A stretch of 64,000 nucleotides of DNA from Deinococcus apachensis DSM 19763 (GTDB lineage: Bacteria; Deinococcota; Deinococci; Deinococcales; Deinococcaceae): positions 1 to 64,000 of the forward strand of contig NZ_KB906417.1 in the NCBI RefSeq assembly GCF_000381345.1. Reading direction: 5' to 3'. Positions 28,340 through 36,481 of the stretch are shown piece after piece. The position numbers and the translations under genes were made by a program. Under the pieces are notes generated by a model. It searched no databases and had not been told where the DNA came from. It saw only the letters and a program-made list of their open reading frames with translations. Within the stretch, counting starts at the first letter, position 1. Every line of letters starts with the position of its first letter.

Positions 28340-29011
28340 TGTCTGCTCGTCGTACATCTTGTGGCGCTGGACCTGGGTACGCTTCCCACTGAGGCACTTG
28401 ACGACCAGCCCACCCTGGGAAGACACGAGGGGCAGCCTTCTGCCTGGGGACGAACCCGAACGGACGGTGAAGAGTTTGAACCCCAGCGGTTTTCCAGAGT
28501 TGAGGGGGTGGAGCAACTGCTGAGAGGGAGTCCCCTGCGGCAAGCACGTTCTAGAACGTTGCTTCATCCAGGCCTGAATCCGCCGCCAGTTGTTTGAGTT
28601 CGCGGTTTTCTCCTGGGGAAGCCCCGGGGAGCGGCTGGTGTGACCGACGGGGGCGACGATTTCAGCCCCTCGGAGGGCGCCGCGTGCCCCTCAGTTCGGT
28701 CTGCTCCCTTCAACCTGACCTTCAGGGGATGCCCTCAAGGAGGCCAGGCGCTTTATTCTCCTACGGATCAGCGCTTGGGGCACAACGGGCGTCATGGCGA
28801 AGGATCCGCCCCTCGCCCGCAGGGTTCCGTTCGTATTCAACATCGTCACCCTCATTGCTCCCCAGAGTCCTGCCCTCCCTCACGGTGGCGTTCTGATCCT
28901 GCTCCACCGTCAGAGCGGGGACCTGACCGCCTTCGTGAGGCAACTGAAGACTGCGGTCCAGTCCTTCAACGCAAGCGAAGGGCCTGGACTCCCGTCTGCT
29001 CAAGGTCCTTA
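28340..29011. other. About 670 bp without a recognisable gene
   Basis: Several frames stay open for 60-180 codons on both strands but none shows family motifs, a signal peptide or consistent codon choice. It is best read as decayed sequence between the IS605 element and the oxidase promoter. Confidence 0.5.
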
Positions 29012-29040
29012 TTGACAAGGCAGGGCGCGCCCTCTAGAGT
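29012..29040 (+). promoter_or_regulatory. Probable sigma-70 type promoter
   Basis: TTGACA (29012-29017), a 17-bp spacer and TAGAGT (29035-29040) give a perfect -35 and a fair -10. It lies about 285 bp before the oxidase ATG and about 37 bp before the possible small lipoprotein frame at 29077. Confidence 0.6.
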
Positions 29041-29076
29041 TAAGTACTCCAACATTTTTGGCACGGCCCACTGCTT

Positions 29077-29352
29077 GTGCGGAGCACCTTTCTCTCCTTC
29101 TTTTTGCTTCTTGTCAGCACTGCTTGTGGTCGACGTCTCGCGCCAGGGCCTGTCTCTGGCATCCTCGGTGCGTCTCTCCTGAAGCTGGAGGTGTTCCCGC
29201 CGGAGTTGACGATTTCTTCTGACGCTGCCGGGTCCTCAGCCTCGGTCTACTCATGGCTGTGGTGGGGCGTCCGTCGACTGTGGGTCCAGGCCCATCCTCC
29301 TCCCCATGCGAAAGGGGAAAGGTTATGCGGAAATGGTTTCCCGCCGGTCTGA
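29077..29352 (+). CDS. Possible small lipoprotein, or relic of one
   Basis: From GTG 29077 the frame encodes 91 residues that begin RSTFLSFFLLLVSTACGRRL, a credible lipoprotein signal with lipobox STAC. The remainder (LEVFPPELTISS and beyond) has no known domain, and the last 28 bases overlap the oxidase start in another frame. It sits suitably after the promoter at 29012. It may be a real small gene, or the broken 5' end of another secreted protein. Evidence is limited to the signal-like start. Confidence 0.3.
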   Translation: MRSTFLSFFLLLVSTACGRRLAPGPVSGILGASLLKLEVFPPELTISSDAAGSSASVYSWLWWGVRRLWVQAHPPPHAKGERLCGNGFPPV

Positions 29353-30965
29353 TCACTGGGGCCCTGCTGGTGGCCTGCGGCTCACAACGACTGGGCGCAT
29401 CCGGCCCACAGACAGCGCCGGTCAGTCAGGCGGTGACGGGATCGCCGTCCCAAATCGGTCAGTGGGCCTTTGTGCCCGGTTACAGCACGTCGGTGGACAC
29501 GAACTGGCCTCTGATTGCGATCAACACGGCGGTGATGCCCGACGGCAACGTCATCACCTGGGGCGGCAACGAGCAGACCGCCTACTACAGCACCCGAAAG
29601 GGCAAATACCAGCCGGTGGACGTGTGGGACCCGGTGGCGAACACCCACAAGTCCTATCCGTTCCCGATGCTCACCACCGGTTCGGCCATCTCTATCTTCT
29701 GCAGCGGAATGACGTTCGACGCTGACGGGCGCCTGATGGTCGTTGGGGGCGACCGACCGCCGGATGGCGGAGTGACTATGGGCATGGGCAGCAATACGCT
29801 GAACATCTTCGACGCGAAGAGCCGTCAGTGGCGCAGCGGTGCCCCCATGGCCAACGGACGCTGGTACCCGAGCGCCACCACGCTGGCCACCGGGGAGATT
29901 CTGGCTGTGGCGGGTGAGAACGACATGGGCTTCGGGAACCCCAACAGAATCCCCGAGGTGTACCGGGCCGACGGCACGTGGCACCAGCTCACAGGGATCA
30001 ACCGCGAGACCCCCGGGTATCCCTGGTTGTTCGTCGTCCCCGACCCGGAAGGCAAGGACCCCAACGGGCGGGTCTTCTTCGCCGGGCCAACGACGACCTT
30101 GGGCTACATCGACACCAGTGGCGCCACGGGTGGAAGCTGGCAGGATCTGCGCGAACGGGATGAAATTCTCCGCCAGTACGGCACCGCTGTCATGTACAAC
30201 CAGGGCAAGATCTTGGTGATGGGCGGCGGCGGCGTGGACATCGGGTCCCCTGAATACCCGACCAACACGGCAGTGGTCATCGACCTCGCCAAACTCAACG
30301 CAGGTGCCCCCGACGCGGTGCGGGCCACGGAACCCATGCACTACGCGCGCCGCCAACTGAACGCGACCCTGCTGCCTGACGGTAAGGTGCTGGTGACCGG
30401 CGGGACCCAGGCGCAGGGGGCCAGCGAGGCCAACGGGTGCTTGAGCAACGGCGTTTGCGGCGACTTGCAGGTGTATGCGGCGGAAGTGTGGGATCCCAGT
30501 ACGGAACACTGGACGGAACTGGCGAGCATGACCAAGCCCCGGCTGTACCACTCCACTGCCGTGCTGCTTCCGGACGGGCGGGTACTCTCGGCGGGGGGCG
30601 GCGCGGGGGCGAACACGGCCGATCAGCAGAATGCCGAGATTTTCTCGCCGCCCTACCTCTTCCAGACGACGGTGAAACGGCCCGTCATCGCCAAGGTGCC
30701 TGCGCAGGTGAGATACGGCCAACGCTTTACGTTGAACACGTCCGACGCGGCCAGCATCGACCAGGTCACCTGGATTCGCCTGTCCTCGACGACGCACGCT
30801 TTCAACATGAACCAGCGCATCAACTTCCTGCCGTTTACCCGGGGATCAGGATCACTCTCCATCACCGCGCCCGCTCGTGCCGTGGACGCCCCGCCCGGCC
30901 ACTACATGCTGTTCATCCTTTCCAGGGGCGTGCCGTCCGTCGCCAGGATCGTGCAGGTCAAGTGA
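29325..30965 (+). CDS. Galactose-oxidase-like copper radical oxidase lipoprotein
   Basis: The ATG at 29325 follows a strong AAGGGGAAAGG site. The 546-residue product has a lipobox (GALLVAC) and is thus surface-anchored. Kelch-type blades fill the middle ([38 protein letters not shown]). A DUF1929-like Ig-fold ends the protein. The copper-site residues of galactose oxidase are all placed: Cys126 in CSGMTF and Tyr181 in GRWYPS for the thioether cofactor, Tyr408-His409 in LYHST, and His491 in TTHAF. Family members oxidise alcohols or aldehydes of sugars, making H2O2. GlxA in Streptomyces acts on an exported glycan, and a similar role with the local polysaccharide is plausible. Confidence 0.9.
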   Translation: MRKWFPAGLITGALLVACGSQRLGASGPQTAPVSQAVTGSPSQIGQWAFVPGYSTSVDTNWPLIAINTAVMPDGNVITWGGNEQTAYYSTRKGKYQPVDVWDPVANTHKSYPFPMLTTGSAISIFCSGMTFDADGRLMVVGGDRPPDGGVTMGMGSNTLNIFDAKSRQWRSGAPMANGRWYPSATTLATGEILAVAGENDMGFGNPNRIPEVYRADGTWHQLTGINRETPGYPWLFVVPDPEGKDPNGRVFFAGPTTTLGYIDTSGATGGSWQDLRERDEILRQYGTAVMYNQGKILVMGGGGVDIGSPEYPTNTAVVIDLAKLNAGAPDAVRATEPMHYARRQLNATLLPDGKVLVTGGTQAQGASEANGCLSNGVCGDLQVYAAEVWDPSTEHWTELASMTKPRLYHSTAVLLPDGRVLSAGGGAGANTADQQNAEIFSPPYLFQTTVKRPVIAKVPAQVRYGQRFTLNTSDAASIDQVTWIRLSSTTHAFNMNQRINFLPFTRGSGSLSITAPARAVDAPPGHYMLFILSRGVPSVARIVQVK

Positions 30966-30966
30966 A

Positions 30967-32157
<1,191 letters not shown>

Positions 32158-32290
32158 GCTCCCAGCCGTTGACGCGGCGTGGGGGCATTGCTCGTTTAGC
32201 TAGCACAGAACGCTTCAGCTTGGCCGCCCTGACCGGCGGGGGCCGCTACACCCCCATGCCTAAAGGCCGGGGCACGGCGGCCCTTTAGTA

Positions 32291-32523
32291 GGCAGGGCAG
32301 TGAGAGGAGTGGGGGGCGTCGTGGGCGAAGCGTCCCGGCTGCCCCTGTGGAAGAGTTGAAGGGCGAATGGAAGGGTCCGGGGAGGCCCGGGAGCCGCACC
32401 ACCCCCCCGGAAGACCGCTATACAGTCCTGTCCTCCGCTTCGGCCCTCACGCTCCCCAGTGACCGCGGGACTTCAGAGAAGGAAGAGCGGGCCAGTGGTG
32501 AGACCAGCCCGCAGGAGGTTCGT
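32291..32523. other. Spacer with duplicated deacetylase leader
   Basis: The first part is GC-rich without a gene. Bases about 32475-32523 (GGAAGAG..AGTGGTGAGACC..) mirror 24490-24531, so they belong to the duplicated leader of the deacetylase copy that follows. Confidence 0.5.
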
Positions 32524-32788
32524 ATGTCTCCTCTTCCTGCCCTCCGGCACTCTCCTCCCCGTGTTCGCCTGCTGCTCCTCGGCTTGCCACTTGCCCCGGC
32601 AGTCTGCCCTTCGGCGGGGACGGGCAACCCCGAGGTGGCCAGCATCACGCCGTTTCTGTGCAGCGACGTGCAGGATATGGATGTGGTCGCCCACCGGGAT
32701 GACTTGCTATTCATGATTCGGACCTATCGAGCGCCTCGCGCGCCAGGCACTGCCTCTTCGCGGTCTACCTGACTCCCGGGGACAACCC
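32524..32788 (+). pseudogene. Truncated second copy of the PIG-L deacetylase gene
   Basis: The frame starts MSPLPALRHSPPRVRLLLLG and matches the intact gene at 24532 through signal peptide and first catalytic motif. The motif here reads VVAHRDDLLFM, having lost one Asp codon and the Gln, and small deletions then break the frame. Nucleotide similarity runs to CGGGGACAACCC at about 32788, where the IS110 element begins. No continuation was found beyond that element, so only the 5' eighth remains. It shows that the region once carried two related deacetylase genes. Confidence 0.82.
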
Positions 32789-32799
32789 TGTGTCCACAG

Positions 32800-33030
32800 G
32801 TTGTGGCAAGTTTGTGTGTTGAGCCGAGTCGTGGGAAGCTCGGCCCGTCACTCCCACTCGAGCCGACAAGCCTGCGAGCAAGGAGGGTCCTCCAAGGTCG
32901 CCCAACAAATCCTGGCTGGCTCAAGGCCCCCAAGGTCAGGCGCAACAGTATCTGAGGCTAGAGAAGCCTGAATACAACATTCCGCCGACCGGACCCGGGT
33001 GGTGACCCTTTTTCCCTTTTTGGGGGTTTG
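32800..33030 (+). ncRNA. Possible bridge-RNA region of the IS110 element
   Basis: In IS110 (not IS1111) elements the structured bridge RNA is transcribed from the left untranslated end. This 230-bp stretch has no gene and contains stems such as GCCGAG (about 32821) with CTCGGC (about 32837), plus several further G/C-rich complementary blocks. Loops pairing with donor and target were not worked out, so this is a positional call. Confidence 0.3.
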
Positions 33031-33031
33031 T

Positions 33032-34040
33032 ATGTGGGTCCTGGGTCTCGATGTCGGCAAAAGCGAGTTGTACGCCTGCCTGCTCTGGGTTCAATCGCCT
33101 GGGTCCTCGACGACCATCGGTGCGGTTAAAGCCATGGCGAACACCACCCAGGGCCATGAACAGTTGCTCGTGTGGCTGACGAAGTCAGCCACAGTCGGAG
33201 AAGAGCTCTTGGTGGTGATGGAATCCACCAGTGTGTACTGGGAGCGAATCGCGATGACCCTGCATGACGCGGGTGATGTGGTCAGCGTGGTCAATGCGGC
33301 GCAGATCAAGTCCTCCGCGAAAAGCACGTTGAGGTGGGGGAAAAAAGTTGGATGCGGAGTTGATCGCACGGTATGGGGCCGTGATGCAGCCAGCACGCTG
33401 GCTGCCCCCCGAAGCGGACCTGGTCGAGTTGCGGGCGCTGCTTCATGCCCGTGACCACATCGTGGAGCTCCTGACCCTGGAGGCTGGCCGTCACCACGCC
33501 ATGGATCACCAGCACCAACAGAGTTCGAAGGCCCTCGGTTTCTGTGAAGCACGCCAGACGCTGCTCGAACAGCCGTTGGAGGAAGCCAATGAGGCCATAG
33601 GGGCGCTGGTCCTGGCCTCTCGGGAGGTGCAGGAGCAGGTCACCCTGCTGACTTCCATTCCCGGGATCGGCCCGTTGACGGCCTCCATCCTGCTGGTCGA
33701 GACCATGCACTTGAGCCACATGGAGAGCTCGAATCAATGGGCCGCTTATGCAGGTCTTTCTCCCGTTCCCCGTCAGTCTGGCAGTTTCACTGGGCGCACC
33801 CACATCTCAAAAATAGGAGACGCACGTCCGAGACGTACATTTTACCTCTGTGCTCTAACCGCGTCGCGAATGAAGAATCCCTTCGGGAACTTCTATCGCC
33901 ATCTGACCGCACAGGGGAAGCCCAAAAAAGTCGCCCTGATTGCCCTGGCTCGCAAACTCCTCCGGGTCGCGTTCGCCGTCCCGGGGTCAGGCCAGAAATG
34001 CAATCCAGATGATCGACGCCAGCCTCCCGTAGCCGCTTGA
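33032..34040 (+). pseudogene. IS110-family DEDD recombinase, frameshifted
   Basis: From ATG 33032 the frame encodes VLGLDVGKSELYACLL with the first Asp, then VVMESTSVYWERIAMTL with the Glu. At about 33335-33348, within a run of G and A bases, the frame shifts. The rest continues as LDAELIARYGAVMQPARW with the DEDD acids, IPGIGPLTASILL, and the C-terminal PRQSGSFTGRTHISK with the serine nucleophile. The junction is about two codons shorter than in relatives, so a deletion of some 7 bases is likely. The shift is +1 relative to the first frame, which does not fit a -1 slippage signal. Confidence 0.85.
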
Positions 34041-34125
34041 CGCTCCTCGGCCAACACAGTATTTGTTGAGGCCCAAGAAGCGGGAGACCCTGAAAAGGCA
34101 GGTGGCCTGAACTTCAGGCCGCCTG

Positions 34126-34480
34126 TTGCATGGCCTGCTGCTACGTCTTGAAGGCTTCTTCTGGGTGAAGACAGCGCTGGGGGGCGGGGATGCTGGAGTG
34201 AGCGGGATGGTGACGGTTCGAGACTCGGACGTGCAGGTCGAGCAAGCCCTGGGCTCGTTTTCGTGTTCGGAACCCTCGCTGCTGACGAACACGGCGTCGT
34301 GTGGGGCGGTGGGATGGCTCGATCAAATAATGGCAGCAGGCTGTCGACACGACCCCTACGTGCTCCACCCGGTGGAGCACGGGAAGCTCGCGGAGAGCCG
34401 CGCTCTAGCTTCACAACTGGTCGGTGTGGATGACCTCCGGCACGTCGTACTCACCCAGCAGTCGTGCGACGCACAGTCAC
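34126..34480 (-). pseudogene. IS6-family transposase C-terminal relic
   Basis: The minus strand reads LLGEYDVPEVIHTDQL, then two stops, then SAALRELPVLHRVEHVGVVS and TACCHYLIEPSHRPTRRRVR, ending after LLDLHVRVSNRHHPAHSS. Order and motifs match the second half of IS6 DDE transposases (VIHTD.., HRPTR, LDLHARISNLHH). In-frame stops and absence of the N-terminal half show it is dead. Confidence 0.7.
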
Positions 34481-34645
34481 TCGCAACGCCTCCCCCAGGC
34501 ACGGCTCCGGAACTCCTTTTCAGGTGGAACATGGAGGTTGGGCCAGGACTGGACGGGAACGGTCAGCGCTGACCCCCTGACCACTGAAGTTCGGGAGCGG
34601 AAGGCTTCACTGCTGCTCAATTGCCGGGTCGCGCGGTGCCGCTTG

Positions 34646-34667
34646 CCTTACTATCCCCGGAGTAAGG
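34646..34667 (+). promoter_or_regulatory. Inverted repeat before the toxin-antitoxin pair
   Basis: CCTTACT and AGTAAGG are exact complements separated by 8 bp, centred about 40 bp before the antitoxin ATG. AbrB-type antitoxins repress their own operon through such palindromes, so this is a candidate operator. Confidence 0.5.
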
Positions 34668-34696
34668 TAAAGCTATGCTGTAAGGAGGGAGGCAGC

Positions 34697-34948
34697 ATGA
34701 AGCACACCACACTGACGAGTAAGGGGCAGGTGACGATCCCCGCAGAGATCCGGGAAGCCCTCCACCTGCAAGCCGGGGACCGCCTCGTCCTGACGCTCGC
34801 CGAGGACGGGTTCACCGCATCGGTCGAGCGGGCCCCCAGGGTGGCGGACGTGCGCGGGCGGTTCCGGCACGCGGCCCGCCCCGGCACCTCCCGGGCCGAG
34901 GAACGGGCCGCCTTCGAGGAGGCCATCGCCGGGAAGCACGCTCCTTGA
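34697..34948 (+). CDS. vapB: AbrB/SpoVT-fold antitoxin (VapB-like)
   Basis: The 83-residue protein begins MKHTTLTSKGQVTIPAEIRE, the classical swapped-hairpin AbrB DNA-binding pattern, followed by LHLQAGDRLVLTLAEDGFTA. The C-terminal 35 residues, acidic and flexible, would wrap the toxin. A strong AAGGAGG (34683-34689) precedes the ATG. It overlaps the toxin gene by 4 nt. It is expected to neutralise the neighbouring PIN toxin and to autoregulate. Confidence 0.88.
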   Translation: MKHTTLTSKGQVTIPAEIREALHLQAGDRLVLTLAEDGFTASVERAPRVADVRGRFRHAARPGTSRAEERAAFEEAIAGKHAP

Positions 34949-35343
34949 AAGCCCTGACCGACGCGAACGTCATTCTGCGGTTCCTGCTGGACGATCACTC
35001 AGACCTGTCCCCCCGCGCCGCGGCGCTGTTCGAACGGGCCGCGGCCGGGGAAGTGCAGCTCCTCGTTCCTCCCGCCATCCTGGCGGAGTGCTTTTACACC
35101 CTGAGGTCGTTCTACCGGCAGCCCCGGGCGGAGGTGGCCCGCGCCCTGCTGGACGTGCTGGCCCTGCCCGGCGTGGGGGCGCTGGAGGCACCGGCGGTCA
35201 CGAAGGCCCTGCGCCTGCTGACCGAGCGGAGCGTGGACTTCGCGGACGCCTACCTGGCGGCCCTGGCCCGCACGCAGGCCCTGCCGGTCGCGACCTTTGA
35301 CGGCGACCTGGAGAAGTTGGGGGCAACACTGCTCGACGGCTGA
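34945..35343 (+). CDS. vapC: PIN-domain ribonuclease toxin (VapC-like)
   Basis: The start is TTG 34945, overlapping the antitoxin stop as TTGA. The 132-residue PIN domain has the acidic metal site: Asp6 in LTDANVILRFLL, Glu48 in AILAECFYTL, Asp98 and Asp101 in SVDFADAYLA, and Asp119 in ATFDGDLEKL. VapC toxins cut tRNA or rRNA and stop translation when the antitoxin is lost. Complete motifs suggest an active pair. Confidence 0.9.
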   Translation: MKALTDANVILRFLLDDHSDLSPRAAALFERAAAGEVQLLVPPAILAECFYTLRSFYRQPRAEVARALLDVLALPGVGALEAPAVTKALRLLTERSVDFADAYLAALARTQALPVATFDGDLEKLGATLLDG

Positions 35344-35458
35344 ACACCGCGCGAACAGTCAGGGGGCCACGGGTCCGCTTCGGCTCCTCCCCGTGCTAAA
35401 GTGCGTGTGTTAACCCCTCTAAGCGCTCCCAGACGCAGTTTTCATCCTACTGTGTGGC

Positions 35459-36003
35459 ATGACGGGCACTGGGTATGCCTCAGATTTGACGGACGCGGAA
35501 TGGGTACTGCTCGAACCCCTCCTGCCCGGTCCCTGTTCGACGGGACGGAAACGGATTCATTCCCGACGCGTCCTCGTAGACGCCATGCTCTACGTCCTGC
35601 AAACCGGCTGCGTCTGGCGGCTCCTGCCCATGAACTTTCCCAGCTGGGGCATGGTGTACGCCCAGTACCGCAAATGGCGCCTTCGGGGCGTACTGAAGCA
35701 CGTCCATGACGTGCTTCGTGAGCGGGTCCGGCTGGCGGTAGGGCGAGCGGCACAGCCCACTGCAGGCATCATCGACCGTCAAAGTGCAAAGACCACCGAA
35801 ACGGGTGGCCCCAGGGGCTTTGACGGTGCCAAGAAGGTCAGTGGGCGCAAGCGGCACATCCTCGTCGATACCCTTGGCCTCATTCTCAAGGTCGTGGTGC
35901 ATCCAGCGGATGTCTAGGACCGTGAAGGGGCAAACTCGTTCTAGAGGACATCAAGCGGACTTACCCCAAGCTGGAGAAGGTCTGGGCGGACCTGCAGCTC
36001 TGA
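35459..36003 (+). pseudogene. IS5-family transposase, truncated and frameshifted
   Basis: ATG 35459 opens TGYASDLTDAEWVLLEPLLP, the start of IS5 (IS427-like group) transposases. YVLQTGCVWRLLPMNFPSW and RQSAKTTETGG follow. The DDE region begins with KRHILVDTLGLILKVVVHPA and then meets a TAG at 35915. Downstream another frame continues (EDIKRTYPKLEKVWADLQL) to a stop near 36003. There the sequence changes abruptly to a repeat shared with 52292, so the 3' half was lost at that junction. Confidence 0.85.
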
Positions 36004-36184
36004 CCGCGTCATTGCGAATAAAGCCGTCGGTTTTGACCGCCCTTTTCCCGGCCCCGGTGGAATCGGCCTCAAATGCGTCCCAGAGCAACTTGAAGGGCCA
36101 TCGGAAAGATGAGAAGTGGAACGTTGTGGTGGGTTGTGGCACGGCTCGGCACCCGCTACTGCACCACTACTGCACCAGGGGGGG
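36000..36184 (+). repeat. Copy 1 of integrative-element end repeat
   Basis: From CTGACC..CGTCATTGCGAATAAAG it matches 52292-52474 at about three quarters of positions. It includes two CTGCACC motifs 11 bp apart (36159 and 36170). It is fused at its left edge to the broken IS5 gene. Confidence 0.75.
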
Positions 36185-36481
36185 TGGGGGGCACCGGTGG
36201 CTCACCTTCAGCTTGATTGCCGATGAAAGTCCGTGCCTGGCGGCCTATGCTCCGGCAGGAGCTGAGTTGCGAAAGGCCCCTTTGTCTCGTCACTGGCACC
36301 TGATCAGAAGGCTCTGACCACGATCACGCCACATACATCAAGCCAAATGGATGGTGGCGTCGGCGCGGAGGCGCACATGGGTGGTTGTGGTGGGTGCGTG
36401 CGCGGTGGTGAGCATGACCTTGGGGCCCAAGCACCATACGTGGGACGTAGTCTCGCCTGAAGGGCGGGAGTACGCTGAGTC
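36185..36481. other. Intergenic region before the SARP-type regulator
   Basis: No gene or RNA is seen in these 297 bases. It must hold the promoter of the regulator, but no clear -35/-10 pair stands out. Confidence 0.5.

Larger units (their letters stand above)
32789..34045 (+). mobile_element. IS110-family element (frameshifted)
   Basis: The left boundary is set where similarity to the deacetylase gene stops. The right boundary is only approximate, just after the recombinase frame. IS110 elements have no inverted repeats and carry a long untranslated end; here the 240 bp ahead of the gene fits that layout. Confidence 0.6.

Noticed and set aside
33335..33348. Programmed frameshift at the G/A run in the IS110 gene
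   Set aside because: The downstream frame is +1 relative to the first and the join is about two codons short compared with relatives, so a deletion explains it better than -1 slippage.
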